Shown piece by piece: positions 17,477 to 25,747 of a DNA stretch of 64,000 nucleotides. The stretch lies in contig NZ_VAWE01000001.1 of assembly GCF_005795905.1 (NCBI RefSeq), positions 4,825,001-4,889,000 of the forward strand, in the 5' to 3' direction. Under the pieces are notes generated by a model. The model searched no databases. It was not told the origin of the DNA and was given only the letters and a program-made list of their open reading frames with translations. The position numbers and the translations under genes were made by a program. How positions within the stretch are numbered: position 1 is the first letter of the stretch; every line of letters starts with the position of its first letter. Origin of the DNA: Streptomyces marianii. Its GTDB lineage: Bacteria; Actinomycetota; Actinomycetes; Streptomycetales; Streptomycetaceae.

Positions 17477-18625
17477 TCAACCCCTCAGAAGCAACGCCGA
17501 AGTCGGGACACCCTCGCCCGCCGTCACCAGACACGTCGACGCATCCGGCACCTGCGCCGTGGAGACGCCGCGCAACTGCTTCACGCCCTCGTTGATCAGG
17601 TTGAAGCCGTGGACGTACGCCTCGCTGAGCCCGCCGCCCCCGGTGTTGAGCGGGAGCCGGCCGCCGATCTCCAGGGCGCCTCCCTCGGTGAACGGCCCGC
17701 CCTCCCCGCGCCCGCAGAAGCCGTAGCCCTCCAGTGACAGCGGGATCAGCGGGGTGAACGCGTCGTAGATCTGGGCGACGTCGACGTCCTGCGGCGCGAG
17801 GTCGGCGGTCTTCCACAGCTGCCGGGCCGCGGTCCAGGCGGGCCCGGTCAGCGGGTCGTCGTTCCAGTAGTTGACCATGCCGTGGTGCTGGGCGGGCAGG
17901 CCCTGGGCGACGGAGTGGATGTAGACGGGCCGGTGGCGGCAGTCGCGGGCGCGCTCGGCGCTGACGACGACGCAGGCCAGTGCCCCGTCCGTCTCGAGGC
18001 AGTTGTCGAAGAGGCACAGCGGTTCGCTGATCCAGCGTGCCGTCATGTACATCTCGCGGGTCAGCGGCCGCTCGTACATGATCGCGGCCGGGTTCTGGTT
18101 GGCGCGGTTGCGGCAGGCGAGGGCGACGTTGAAGAGGTGGTCGCGGGTGGCGCCGTACTCGTGCATGTAGCGCCGGGTGAGCATGCCGATCTCGTCCGCC
18201 GGCCGCAGCAGCCCGAAGGGCCGGGTCCACTGACCGGGCGTGGGCAGCTGTACGGAGGTGTTCTTCCAGGGGCGGGGCCCGGAGCCGCGCTTCCGGGAGC
18301 GCCAGGCGACGCCGACGCCGGCCTGCCCGGTGGCGATGGCCGCGGCGAGGTGGGCGACGGTCGCGCAGGAACCGCCGCCGCCGTAACCGGCCTTGCTGAA
18401 GAAGGTGACGTCCCCCGCGCCGATCGCCTTGGCGATTTCGACCTCGTCGGTCTCCTCCATGGTGTAGGAGGCGAAGGCGTCGACCTCGGCGGGGCTCACG
18501 CCGGCGTCGTCGAGGGCGGCGAGGATGGCCCGGCAGGCCAGGGTCTTCTCGGATCCGGGGAGGTGTTTCGCGAAGGCGGTCTGCCCGATTCCGGCTATCG
18601 CGGTCGAGTCCTTGAGGGTCGCCAT
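17477..18625 (-). CDS. Ltp2-like thiolase-fold aldolase
   Basis: 382 residues: STAIAGIGQTAFAKHLPGSE, EVDAFASYTMEETDEV, RYMHEYGATRDHLFNVALACRNRA, YDAFTPLIPLSLEGYGFCGRGE and GGGLSEAYVHGFNLI. The thiolase nucleophile position falls in GYGGGGSCATVAHLAAAI, where the aligned residue is Gly rather than Cys, as in the Ltp2 retro-aldolases. With the DUF35 partner directly downstream it probably cleaves a beta-hydroxyacyl-CoA side chain. It diverges from the acyl-CoA ligase gene, with an operator copy between them. The exact substrate is unknown. Confidence 0.88.
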   Translation of the reverse strand: MATLKDSTAIAGIGQTAFAKHLPGSEKTLACRAILAALDDAGVSPAEVDAFASYTMEETDEVEIAKAIGAGDVTFFSKAGYGGGGSCATVAHLAAAIATGQAGVGVAWRSRKRGSGPRPWKNTSVQLPTPGQWTRPFGLLRPADEIGMLTRRYMHEYGATRDHLFNVALACRNRANQNPAAIMYERPLTREMYMTARWISEPLCLFDNCLETDGALACVVVSAERARDCRHRPVYIHSVAQGLPAQHHGMVNYWNDDPLTGPAWTAARQLWKTADLAPQDVDVAQIYDAFTPLIPLSLEGYGFCGRGEGGPFTEGGALEIGGRLPLNTGGGGLSEAYVHGFNLINEGVKQLRGVSTAQVPDASTCLVTAGEGVPTSALLLRG

Positions 18626-18646
18626 GCGGGGGAGCGTACAGCTAAT

Positions 18647-18661
18647 CTGACGGGTAGTCAG
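18647..18661. promoter_or_regulatory. Regulon operator copy 3 (imperfect)
   Basis: CTGACGGGTAGTCAG is a CTGAC-N5-GTCAG palindrome between the divergent Ltp2-like and acyl-CoA ligase genes (21 and 36 bases from the two starts). Confidence 0.7.
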
Positions 18662-18697
18662 CTAGTGGGGCGCAGTCGACGGCGGGAGGTTCGGGAT

Positions 18698-20269
18698 ATG
18701 CGCGGCGACCTGGAGTGGGGCTCCATCCCGAGGCTGGTGCGGAGTGCCGCGGAACGCCACGGAGGCCGGGAGGCGGTGGTCGAGGGCCGTACCCGGGTGA
18801 GCTATGCCGAGTTGGGCGAACGTGTCGAACGTGCGGCCGCCGCCTGTATCGCCGCGGGCGTGGAACCGGGCGACCGGGTGGCCGTCTGGGCGCCGAACAC
18901 GCTGGAGTGGGTCGTCTCCGCGCTGGGCGCGGTGTCGGCCGGCGCGGTGCTCGTGCCTCTCAACACCCGCTTCAAGGGCACGGAGGCGGCGTACGTCCTG
19001 GCCCGTTCCCGGGCGAGGCTGCTGTTCGTCACCGGCACGTTCCTGGGCACCTCGTACGTGGCCTCGTTGCGGCGTGCCGAGGTCGAACTGCCGCACCTGG
19101 AGCAGGTGGTGGTGTTCTCGGACAGCGCGCCGGAGGAGTACCGCAGCTGGAAGGACTTCCTCGCGGGCGGGGACGCGGTGCCGGTGTCCCGGGTGCGTGC
19201 CCGGGCCGACGCGGTGGTGTCGTCGGCTCCGTCGGACATCGTCTTCACCTCGGGCACGACGGGGGCGCCGAAGGGCGCGGTGATCACTCATGCGCAGACG
19301 CTGCGCTGCTATGCGGTCTGGGCCGAGCTGGCGGGCCTGCGCCAGGGGGACCGCTATCTGATCGTGAACCCGTTCTTCCACACCTTCGGCTACAAGGCGG
19401 GGATCGTCGCCTGTCTGATGCGGGGCGCGACGATGGTGCCGCAGCCGGTGTTCAGCGTGGACACGGTGCTGGCGAACATCGCGTCCGAGCGGATCTCGGT
19501 CCTGCCTGGCCCGCCGACGCTCCACCAGTCCTTGCTGGACCATCCGGCCCGGGACGCCCACGACCTGTCGGCGCTGCGGCTGGTGGTCACGGGGGCGGCC
19601 GTGGTGCCGCTGCGTCTGGTGGAGCGGCTCCGGGAGGAGCTGCGCATCGGGACGGTGCTCACGGCGTACGGGCTGTCGGAGGCGTCGGGCATCGTGACGA
19701 TGTGCCGGCGCGGCGACGACCCGGCCACGATCGCGTCGACGTCGGGGCGGGCCATTTCTGGCACCGAGGTGCGGGTCAAGGCCGGGCCGGGGGAGCCGGG
19801 GGAGATCCTGGTGCGCGGGCACAACGTGATGCAGGGGTACTTCGAGGATCCGGTGGCCACGGCGGAGGCGGTGGACGCGGACGGCTGGCTGCACACGGGC
19901 GACGTGGGGGTCCTCGACGCGGCGGGGAACCTGCGGATCACCGACCGGATCAAGGACATGTTCGTCGTGGGCGGCTTCAACGCCTATCCGGCGGAGATCG
20001 AGCAACTTCTGGGCCTGCACCCGGATGTGGCGGACGTGGCGGTGATCGGCGTGCCGGACGGGCGGCTGGGCGAGGTGGGGAAGGCGTACGCGGTGCGCCG
20101 GGCGGGTTCGACGCTGACGGCGGACGATCTGATCGCCTGGGCACGGAGGGAGATGGCGAACTACAAGGTGCCGCGGTCGGTGGAGTTCGTGGCGGAGCTG
20201 CCGAGGAACGCGGGTGGGAAGGTGCTGAAGACGGAACTGCGGGCGCGCGCCGAGGCGCACGCCCGCTGA
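18698..20269 (+). CDS. Acyl-CoA synthetase (AMP-forming, FadD3-like)
   Basis: 523 residues of the ANL superfamily. The P-loop FTSGTTGAPKGA, the A5 motif TAYGLSEASG, HTGDVGVLDAAGNLRITDRIKD and the final catalytic Lys block NAGGKVLKTELR are all intact. It would activate a carboxylic acid to its CoA thioester. The overall sequence, with NPFFHTFGYKAG and the GFNAYPAEIE hinge, resembles FadD3, which activates ring-degradation acids of steroids in actinobacteria. The start has a GGGAGGT ribosome binding site and lies 36 bases from an operator copy, divergent from the Ltp2-like operon. Confidence 0.9.
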   Translation: MRGDLEWGSIPRLVRSAAERHGGREAVVEGRTRVSYAELGERVERAAAACIAAGVEPGDRVAVWAPNTLEWVVSALGAVSAGAVLVPLNTRFKGTEAAYVLARSRARLLFVTGTFLGTSYVASLRRAEVELPHLEQVVVFSDSAPEEYRSWKDFLAGGDAVPVSRVRARADAVVSSAPSDIVFTSGTTGAPKGAVITHAQTLRCYAVWAELAGLRQGDRYLIVNPFFHTFGYKAGIVACLMRGATMVPQPVFSVDTVLANIASERISVLPGPPTLHQSLLDHPARDAHDLSALRLVVTGAAVVPLRLVERLREELRIGTVLTAYGLSEASGIVTMCRRGDDPATIASTSGRAISGTEVRVKAGPGEPGEILVRGHNVMQGYFEDPVATAEAVDADGWLHTGDVGVLDAAGNLRITDRIKDMFVVGGFNAYPAEIEQLLGLHPDVADVAVIGVPDGRLGEVGKAYAVRRAGSTLTADDLIAWARREMANYKVPRSVEFVAELPRNAGGKVLKTELRARAEAHAR

Positions 20270-20276
20270 ACGCACC

Positions 20277-20315
20277 GCGGCCGCGGCGGCTCCCCCTCCG
20301 CGCCGCCGCGGCCGC
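20277..20315. terminator. Bidirectional terminator between acyl-CoA ligase and afsS
   Basis: GCGGCCGCGGCGG pairs perfectly with CCGCCGCGGCCGC (13 bp, 13-base loop) in the 64 bases between the two convergent genes. Confidence 0.65.
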
Positions 20316-20333
20316 ACCCCGTCGTGTGCGGTC

Positions 20334-20621
20334 TCAGGGCTTGGGGGGCGCCGGCAGGTGGTTGTCCATGGTGGTGATGCCGCCGTCCTGGGGCGGGGCC
20401 GGCAGGTGGTTGTCCATGGTCGTCACGGTGCCGTTGTCCGGCATGACGGGCTTGCCGTCCTTGGGCGGGGTGGGCAGGTGGTTGTCCTGCATGGTGGCGC
20501 CGCCGTCCTTGGGCGGGGCGGGCAGGTGGTTGTCCATGGTGGTGATGCCGCCGTCCTGGGGCGGGGCCGGCAGGTGGTTGTCCATCGTGACGATCTCTTC
20601 GATCTTCTTCTCTGCGCTCAT
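20334..20621 (-). CDS. afsS: AfsS (AfsR2)-like secondary metabolism activator with five repeats
   Basis: 95 residues: MSAEKKIEEIVTMDNHLPAPP followed by further TMDNHLPAPPxDGG units, five in all (one reads MQDNHLPTPP). DNH-P-P repeats are the hallmark of AfsS, the small pleiotropic activator of antibiotic production; S. coelicolor AfsS is about 63 residues with three repeats by my memory, so this one is expanded. The ATG at 20621 is preceded by GGGGAG. The gene lies 200 bases downstream of afsR on the same strand, the known order. AfsR-P activates its promoter; a direct repeat of the AfsR/PhoP-box kind is visible at 20784-20805. Confidence 0.9.
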   Translation of the reverse strand: MSAEKKIEEIVTMDNHLPAPPQDGGITTMDNHLPAPPKDGGATMQDNHLPTPPKDGKPVMPDNGTVTTMDNHLPAPPQDGGITTMDNHLPAPPKP

Positions 20622-20655
20622 GATGCTCAGCTCCCCGTGTGTTCGGACCAGTTCC

Positions 20656-20699
20656 AACGCCCGTTCGGCGACTCCCCCGTGGGTCGCCGAACGGGCGTT
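20656..20699 (-). promoter_or_regulatory. Long hairpin in the presumed afsS leader
   Basis: AACGCCCGTTCGGCGA pairs perfectly with TCGCCGAACGGGCGTT over 16 bp with a 12-base loop, ending 35 bases before the afsS start codon. It could be an afsR terminator or an attenuator in the afsS leader. Confidence 0.6.
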
Positions 20700-20707
20700 T
20701 CGGGACC

Positions 20708-20726
20708 GCTCACCTTAGTGGTGAGC
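20708..20726 (-). promoter_or_regulatory. Second short hairpin in the afsR-afsS interval
   Basis: GCTCACC-TTAGT-GGTGAGC, a 7-bp perfect stem next to the longer hairpin. Confidence 0.5.
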
Positions 20727-20783
20727 CCCTCGTGACCCGTCTGCCCCCCGTTGCGACGGACCGTTGGGTAGAGACTGCCGGAC

Positions 20784-20805
20784 GGGCATAAACGAATGCT
20801 GAACG
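20784..20805 (-). promoter_or_regulatory. Candidate AfsR/PhoP box of the afsS promoter
   Basis: On the minus strand two abutting 11-base direct repeats read CGTTCAGCATT and CGTTTATGCCC, the GTTCA-type spacing shared by PhoP boxes and AfsR sites. A TACCCA sequence about 13 bases further on could be the -10 element. Established knowledge: AfsR binds the -35 region of afsS and competes with PhoP. Confidence 0.55.
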
Positions 20806-20821
20806 ATCCGATTCGTGCAGT

Positions 20822-23785
20822 TCAGGCGGCTGTCGCCGGTGTCAGGAGGGCCTTGAGCCGTTCGGCGTCGCGGGCGCCGGTCTGCTCGTAGAAGGCGAGT
20901 GCCTCCCGCCAGCAGGCGCGGGCGCGGTCGGTTTGTCCGAGTGCGTGGAGGGCTTCGCCGAGGGTGGTGAGGATGCTGGCGCGCATGCGATCACCGCCCA
21001 TGTAGCCGCTGGCGAGGGCTTGTTCGGCGTGCTGAGCTGCCTGGGACGGCTTGCGGACCCTGAGGTGGGCCTGGGCGATGCGGAAGTGTGTCGTCCCTTC
21101 CCAGAGCCGCTGGCGGTCCTTGATGAAGATCTGGAGTGCCGCGGCGAGTTGCTCCAGTGCCTCGGCGGTGCGGTTCGCCTCGGTGAGGGCGACTCCGAGG
21201 GCGTAGCGGCCGTTGGCGAGCCGGACGGTGAGTCCGAGTTTGTCGTAGATGGCCACACCCTGCTGGGCGAGGTCGATGGCCTCGCTGGTGCGTCCGAGGA
21301 AGAGGTGTACCCGGGAGAGGTTGCACAGGGCGCTCGCCGCGCCGGGAAGGTGGCCGTCGGCACGGGCGCGTTCGGCGGCGTTCAGGAGGTGCTGTTCGGC
21401 TTCTTCGTAGCGGCCGGTGGCGGCGGCGGCGATGCCCTGGTCGTTGTCGGCCCAGTAGAGGGGTGCCGGGTCCTGGGCGCGGGTGGCCAGCTCCCGTGCG
21501 GTGCGGGCTTCTTCGTCGGCCTGTTCGTATCGTCCGGCGACGAGGTGGACGTTGGTCAGGGCGGTGCGTACGCGCCCTGCGGCGTGGGGGTCGTCCGCGG
21601 CGAGGGTGGCGTCGCGTGCCGCGAGCGCAGTGGATTCGTACTGCTTGCTGTTGGCGCCGGACTCGGCGAGGTCCTTGGCGGCCCACAGCAGGTCGACGGC
21701 GCGGCGCAGCCGGGTGCCGACGAAGGACTGGCGGGCGCAGGCGAGGAGGGAGTTGGCCTCGCGGTAGAGCCAGTCGAGGGCTTCGTGGCGGTCGGTGAAG
21801 GCGAGTCCGGCGTAGACGGTGGAGGCGAGGTGGTCGACGAGGCGGTCGCCGGGCCGTTCGAGGGCGAAGACGCGGGCCGTCGTGGCGAGGTAGAAGTCCA
21901 GCAGCCGGGACAGGGCGGCTTCGCGTTCCGCCGGGGGTTGTTCGTCGCGTTCGGCGCAGGCACGCGCGTAGAGGCGGACGAGGTCGTGGAAGCGGTAGCG
22001 GCCGGGGGCGGCGGATTCGAGGAGTGAGGTGTCGACGAGGGCTTCGAGGAGGTCTTCGGTGTCGTGTTCGGGAAGCCCGAGGGTGGCCGCGGCGGCGGCG
22101 AGGGAGATGTCGGGGCCGTCGGCGAGGCCGAGGAGGCGGAAGGCGCGGGCCTGGGCGGGTTCGAGCTGGCCGTAGCCGAGTTCGAAGGTGGCCTTGACGG
22201 CGAGGTCGCCGGCCTGGAGTTCGTCGAGGCGGCGGCGTTCGTCGGCGAGTTTGGCGGCGAGGACGGACACGGTCCAGGTGCGGCGGGCGGCGAGGCGGGA
22301 TGCGGCGATGCGGATGGCGAGGGGGAGGAAGCCGCAGGCGGCGACGACGTCGAGGGCGGCTTCGCGTTCGGCGGTGACGCGTTCTTCGCCGACGATGCGG
22401 GTGAAGAGCTGGAGGGCTTCGTCGGGGGACATGACGTCGAGGTCGACGAGGTGGGCTCCGGCGAGGTCGACCATGCGGACGCGGCTGGTGACGAGGGCGG
22501 CGCAGCCGGCGGTGCCGGGTAGCAGGGGCCGGATCTGGGCGGCGTCGCGTGCGTTGTCGAGGAGGACGAGGACGCGGCGGCCGTCGAGGAGGGAGCGGAA
22601 GAGGGCGGCGCGCTCGTCGAGGGTGTCGGGGATGGCGGTGTCGGCGGTGCCGAGGGCGCGGAGGAAGGCGCCGAGGACGGTGTCGGGTTCGGCGGCGCGG
22701 GCGCCGGCGCCTTGGAGGTCGACGTAGAGCTGTCCGTCGGGGAAGTGGGGTTTGGCTTCGTGGGCGACGTGGACGGCGAGGGTGGTCTTTCCGACGCCGC
22801 CGATGCCGGCGAGCGCGGATACGGCCATGACGGAGCCGTCGGCGGAGGCGAGGTGTCGGCTGAGTTCGCGGACGAAGGAGGTGCGGCCGGTGAAGTCGGG
22901 GACGGTGGCGGGGAGCTGGGCGGGCCGTGCGGGTTGGGGGGCGGTGGGGGCGGGTTGTTCGGCGGGCCGGGCGAGTTCGGCGTCGGCCTGGAGGATGCGC
23001 TGCTGGAGGGTGGCGAGTTCGGGTCGGGGGTCGACGCCGAGTTCGTCGGCGAGGAGTCGCCGGGTGTCGGCGTAGACGGCGAGTGCCTCGGCCTGGCGTC
23101 CGCTGCGGTAGAGGGCGAGCATGAGGAGTTCGCGCAGGCGCTCGCGCAGGGGGTGTGCGGCGGTGAGGGCGGTGAGTTCGGAGACGGCTTCGGCGTGGCA
23201 GCCGACGTCGAGGTCGAGTTCGAGGCGGGTCTCGAGGAGTTGGAGGCGCCATTCCTCGAGGCGGGCGCGCTGGGTCTCGGCGTAGGGGCCGGGGACGGAG
23301 GCGAGGGGTTCGCCGTCCCAGAGGCCGAGGGATTTGCTGATGAGGACGCGGGCCTGGCAGCGGTCGCCGCCGGCGCGTGATTTCTCGGCCTCGGAGACGA
23401 GTTCCTGGGCGACTTGGAGGTCGAGGGTGTCGGCGGGGATGCGGACGGCGTATCCGCCGGATTCGCTGACGAGGACGCCGGGGTTGAGGATTTTGCGCAG
23501 GCGTGAGGCGTAGGTGCGTACGGCTGCCAGGGCCTGGGAGGGCGGGTCCTCGCCCCAGATGGCGTCGATGAGTTCGGCGGCGGTGGCGGTGCGGCCCTCT
23601 CGGAGGAGGAGGGCGGTGAGGAGGGCGCGCTGCTGGGGTGATCCGGAGGGGAGTGCCTGTCCGGATCGCCAGGCGCGGACGGGTCCGAGCACGCTGAAGT
23701 GCAGGTGCCCGTCGTCGTCCGATGGGTCCGGAGTCCGCGGCTCCGGAATGTGTGGCTGTGCGGAGGGCCCGTCCTCGCGGTGCAT
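20822..23785 (-). CDS. afsR: AfsR, SARP-type global regulator with NB-ARC ATPase and TPR domains
   Basis: 987 residues, close to the 993 of S. coelicolor AfsR and near-identical to it over long blocks. The N-terminal OmpR-like winged helix (LLREGRTATAAELIDAIWGE, about residues 30-110) and BTAD domain extend to about 270. The NB-ARC ATPase has P-loop GIGGVGKTTLAVH (about 330) and LVLLDNARDAAQIRPLL. C-terminal TPR-like repeats run from about 690 to the end. AfsK and other kinases phosphorylate AfsR, which then binds the afsS promoter. The C-terminal third has diverged more than the rest. It is convergent in orientation to afsK, with afsS directly downstream. Confidence 0.95.
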   Translation of the reverse strand: MHREDGPSAQPHIPEPRTPDPSDDDGHLHFSVLGPVRAWRSGQALPSGSPQQRALLTALLLREGRTATAAELIDAIWGEDPPSQALAAVRTYASRLRKILNPGVLVSESGGYAVRIPADTLDLQVAQELVSEAEKSRAGGDRCQARVLISKSLGLWDGEPLASVPGPYAETQRARLEEWRLQLLETRLELDLDVGCHAEAVSELTALTAAHPLRERLRELLMLALYRSGRQAEALAVYADTRRLLADELGVDPRPELATLQQRILQADAELARPAEQPAPTAPQPARPAQLPATVPDFTGRTSFVRELSRHLASADGSVMAVSALAGIGGVGKTTLAVHVAHEAKPHFPDGQLYVDLQGAGARAAEPDTVLGAFLRALGTADTAIPDTLDERAALFRSLLDGRRVLVLLDNARDAAQIRPLLPGTAGCAALVTSRVRMVDLAGAHLVDLDVMSPDEALQLFTRIVGEERVTAEREAALDVVAACGFLPLAIRIAASRLAARRTWTVSVLAAKLADERRRLDELQAGDLAVKATFELGYGQLEPAQARAFRLLGLADGPDISLAAAAATLGLPEHDTEDLLEALVDTSLLESAAPGRYRFHDLVRLYARACAERDEQPPAEREAALSRLLDFYLATTARVFALERPGDRLVDHLASTVYAGLAFTDRHEALDWLYREANSLLACARQSFVGTRLRRAVDLLWAAKDLAESGANSKQYESTALAARDATLAADDPHAAGRVRTALTNVHLVAGRYEQADEEARTARELATRAQDPAPLYWADNDQGIAAAATGRYEEAEQHLLNAAERARADGHLPGAASALCNLSRVHLFLGRTSEAIDLAQQGVAIYDKLGLTVRLANGRYALGVALTEANRTAEALEQLAAALQIFIKDRQRLWEGTTHFRIAQAHLRVRKPSQAAQHAEQALASGYMGGDRMRASILTTLGEALHALGQTDRARACWREALAFYEQTGARDAERLKALLTPATAA

Positions 23786-23932
23786 CGCTACCCCCTGCCG
23801 GTACCGCCTTCGTCCCGCTTCGTTCCGCTAGTGTCGCGGGTTCGCCCCCGACAGTCTGCCTTGTGGGGGCCTGCCTCGTCAGCAAGGGGTGACGCTCTGC
23901 ACAGGATCTGCCGGATCCCGCCCACCGGAGAG

Positions 23933-23947
23933 CTGACGATCCGTCAG
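23933..23947. promoter_or_regulatory. Regulon operator copy 4 (perfect)
   Basis: CTGACGATCCGTCAG, a perfect 6-3-6 palindrome 21 bases before the amidohydrolase start at 23969. Confidence 0.78.
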
Positions 23948-23968
23948 TTCGACGCTACCGTGTGAGGC

Positions 23969-25189
23969 ATGGAGACCTTCCCGAAGATCATCTCGGTGGA
24001 CGACCACACGGTGGAGCCTCCCGGCGTCTGGCGGGACCGGCTCCCCTCGAAGTACCGGGACAGCGGCCCCCGTGTCGTCCGCGCGCCGCTGAAGGAGATG
24101 ACGTTCCTCGGCGGCAGGTTCGCCCCCGTCATGGGGGCACCGGGCGACGAGGGGCCGGTGGGGGACTGGTGGGTGTACGAGGATCTGCACCGGCCGCTGA
24201 CCAGGCTCGACACCGCCGTCGGCTACGACCGCGACGAGATCAGGCTCGAGGTCATCACGTACGAGCAGATGCGGCCCGGTTCGTACAGCGTGCCGGACCG
24301 GCTGGCCGACATGGACCTCAACCACGTCCAGTCCGCCCTGTGCTTCCCCACCTTCCCCCGCTTCTGCGGCCAGACGTTCACCGAGGCGAAGGACCGTGAG
24401 CTGGGGCTGCTCGGGGTGCGCGCCTACAACGACTGGATGGTTGAGGAGTGGTGCGGGCCCGAGGCGCGGGGACGGCTGATCCCGCTCACCCTGATCCCGC
24501 TGTGGGACGCGGAGCTCGCCGCCGCCGAGGTGCGGCGCAACGCGGCACGCGGGGTGCGGGCGGTGGCGTTCTCGGAGATTCCGCCGCACCTCGGGCTGCC
24601 CTCCGTCCACACCGACGCGTGGGACCCGTTCCTGGCGGCGTGCGACGAGACCGGCACGGTCGTGGCCATGCACATCGGCTCCTCCTCGAGGATGCCGTCG
24701 ACGTCCGCGGACGCCCCGCCCGCCGTCGGCTCCACCATCACCTTCGCCAACTGCTGCTTCTCGATGGTCGACTGGCTGATGAGCGGAAAGTTCGAACGCT
24801 TCCCGAATCTCCGCGTCATGTACGCCGAGGGTCAGATCGGGTGGATCCCGTACATCCTGGAGCGCGCGGACGTGGTGTGGGAGGAGAACCGCGGCTGGGG
24901 CGGTGTCGCGGACAAGGTGCTGCGCCCGCCGTCGGAACTCTTCGCCGAGCACGTCTACGGCTGCTTCTTCGACGACGCCTTCGGCCTGCGGAACCTGGAC
25001 GCGATCGGCGTCGGAAACGTCCTGTACGAGACGGACTACCCGCACTCGGACTCCACCTGGCCCAGGTCCCGCGAGGTCGGGGAGGCGCAGATGGGGCATC
25101 TGCCGCCCGACGTGGTGGAGCGGATCGTGCGCGGCAACGCGGTCGAGCTGCTGGGGCTGACGGAGGACGGGCTCTGGGCCGGTCCGTGA
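23969..25189 (+). CDS. Amidohydrolase family (AMDH2 / ACMSD-like) metal-dependent hydrolase
   Basis: 406 residues. The metal-site segment VDDHTVEPPGVW opens the barrel, GTVVAMHIGSSS holds a central His, and YETDYPHSDSTWP carries the C-terminal Asp/His. Such proteins hydrolyse C-C or C-O bonds or decarboxylate ring-cleavage acids. They are common in mycobacterial steroid and aromatic clusters beside F420 oxidoreductases and SDRs, as here. The ATG lies 21 bases after an operator copy. The thioesterase gene follows after 79 bases on the same strand. The substrate is unknown. Confidence 0.88.
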   Translation: METFPKIISVDDHTVEPPGVWRDRLPSKYRDSGPRVVRAPLKEMTFLGGRFAPVMGAPGDEGPVGDWWVYEDLHRPLTRLDTAVGYDRDEIRLEVITYEQMRPGSYSVPDRLADMDLNHVQSALCFPTFPRFCGQTFTEAKDRELGLLGVRAYNDWMVEEWCGPEARGRLIPLTLIPLWDAELAAAEVRRNAARGVRAVAFSEIPPHLGLPSVHTDAWDPFLAACDETGTVVAMHIGSSSRMPSTSADAPPAVGSTITFANCCFSMVDWLMSGKFERFPNLRVMYAEGQIGWIPYILERADVVWEENRGWGGVADKVLRPPSELFAEHVYGCFFDDAFGLRNLDAIGVGNVLYETDYPHSDSTWPRSREVGEAQMGHLPPDVVERIVRGNAVELLGLTEDGLWAGP

Positions 25190-25268
25190 TCCCCCGGCGC
25201 GGAAGGGCGTGCGGCCGCCGCGCTCGATGGCGTGGACATCGGCCCGCGCCCGCCGCCACCATCGGGAC

Positions 25269-25682
25269 ATGACGCTCACTCCGGCCGAAGCCGACAAGAT
25301 CCTCGCCGACAACTTCGCCCCCTGGGTGCTCGACCTCGGTCTGACCGTGGTCGGAACGGGCGAACTGCACGCGATCCTGCGCCTGCCGTGGGCGGACCGG
25401 CTGGCCCGGGAGGGCGGCGCCCTGTCCGGCCAGGCGCTGATGGCGGCGGCGGACACCGCCACGGTGATCGCCGTGTCCTCGGCCCGGGGCGGTTTCGTCC
25501 CCATGACGACGGTCCAGCAGTCGACGACCTTTCAGCGGGCGGTGACCGGCGCGGACGTCCTCGTCGACGCCCGTATCTCCAAGCTCGGACGGCGCATGGC
25601 GTTCGCCGACGTCACGATGACGGCGCACGGCGCCGAGGGGCCCGCCGCCCGCGCCTCGACCGTGTACGCGCTGCTCGGGTAG
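25269..25682 (+). CDS. Hotdog-fold thioesterase (PaaI family)
   Basis: 137 residues with the PaaI-type hotdog helix GGALSGQALMAAADTATVIAV and the strand block FVPMTTVQQSTTFQRAVTGADVLVDARISKLGRRMAFADV. It would hydrolyse small acyl- or aryl-CoA thioesters and so free trapped CoA. The ATG at 25269 lacks a strong ribosome binding site; alternative upstream starts exist in frame. It probably belongs to the amidohydrolase transcription unit. Confidence 0.85.
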   Translation: MTLTPAEADKILADNFAPWVLDLGLTVVGTGELHAILRLPWADRLAREGGALSGQALMAAADTATVIAVSSARGGFVPMTTVQQSTTFQRAVTGADVLVDARISKLGRRMAFADVTMTAHGAEGPAARASTVYALLG

Positions 25683-25695
25683 GGCGGTCGCCGCT

Positions 25696-25747
25696 CGGGT
25701 GGAGCCGACACCGCCCGGGTGGAGCCGACACCGCCCGGGTGGAGCCG
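25696..25747 (+). repeat. 20-bp tandem repeat, 2.6 copies
   Basis: The unit CGGGTGGAGCCGACACCGCC is repeated exactly twice plus 12 bases, starting 13 bases after the thioesterase stop. Confidence 0.8.

Noticed and set aside
17440..17480. An eighth operator (CTGTCATCTGTCAG-like sequence)
   Set aside because: It lacks the TGACG half site and lies inside a co-transcribed gene junction, not a promoter.
20334..20621. Non-coding repeat array
   Set aside because: The repeats are in phase with a 95-codon frame with good ribosome binding site and match AfsS.
20991..23885. 964-codon Arg/Pro-rich frame on the same strand as afsR but out of frame
   Set aside because: Composition is that of a shifted frame of a high-GC gene and it lacks any domain.
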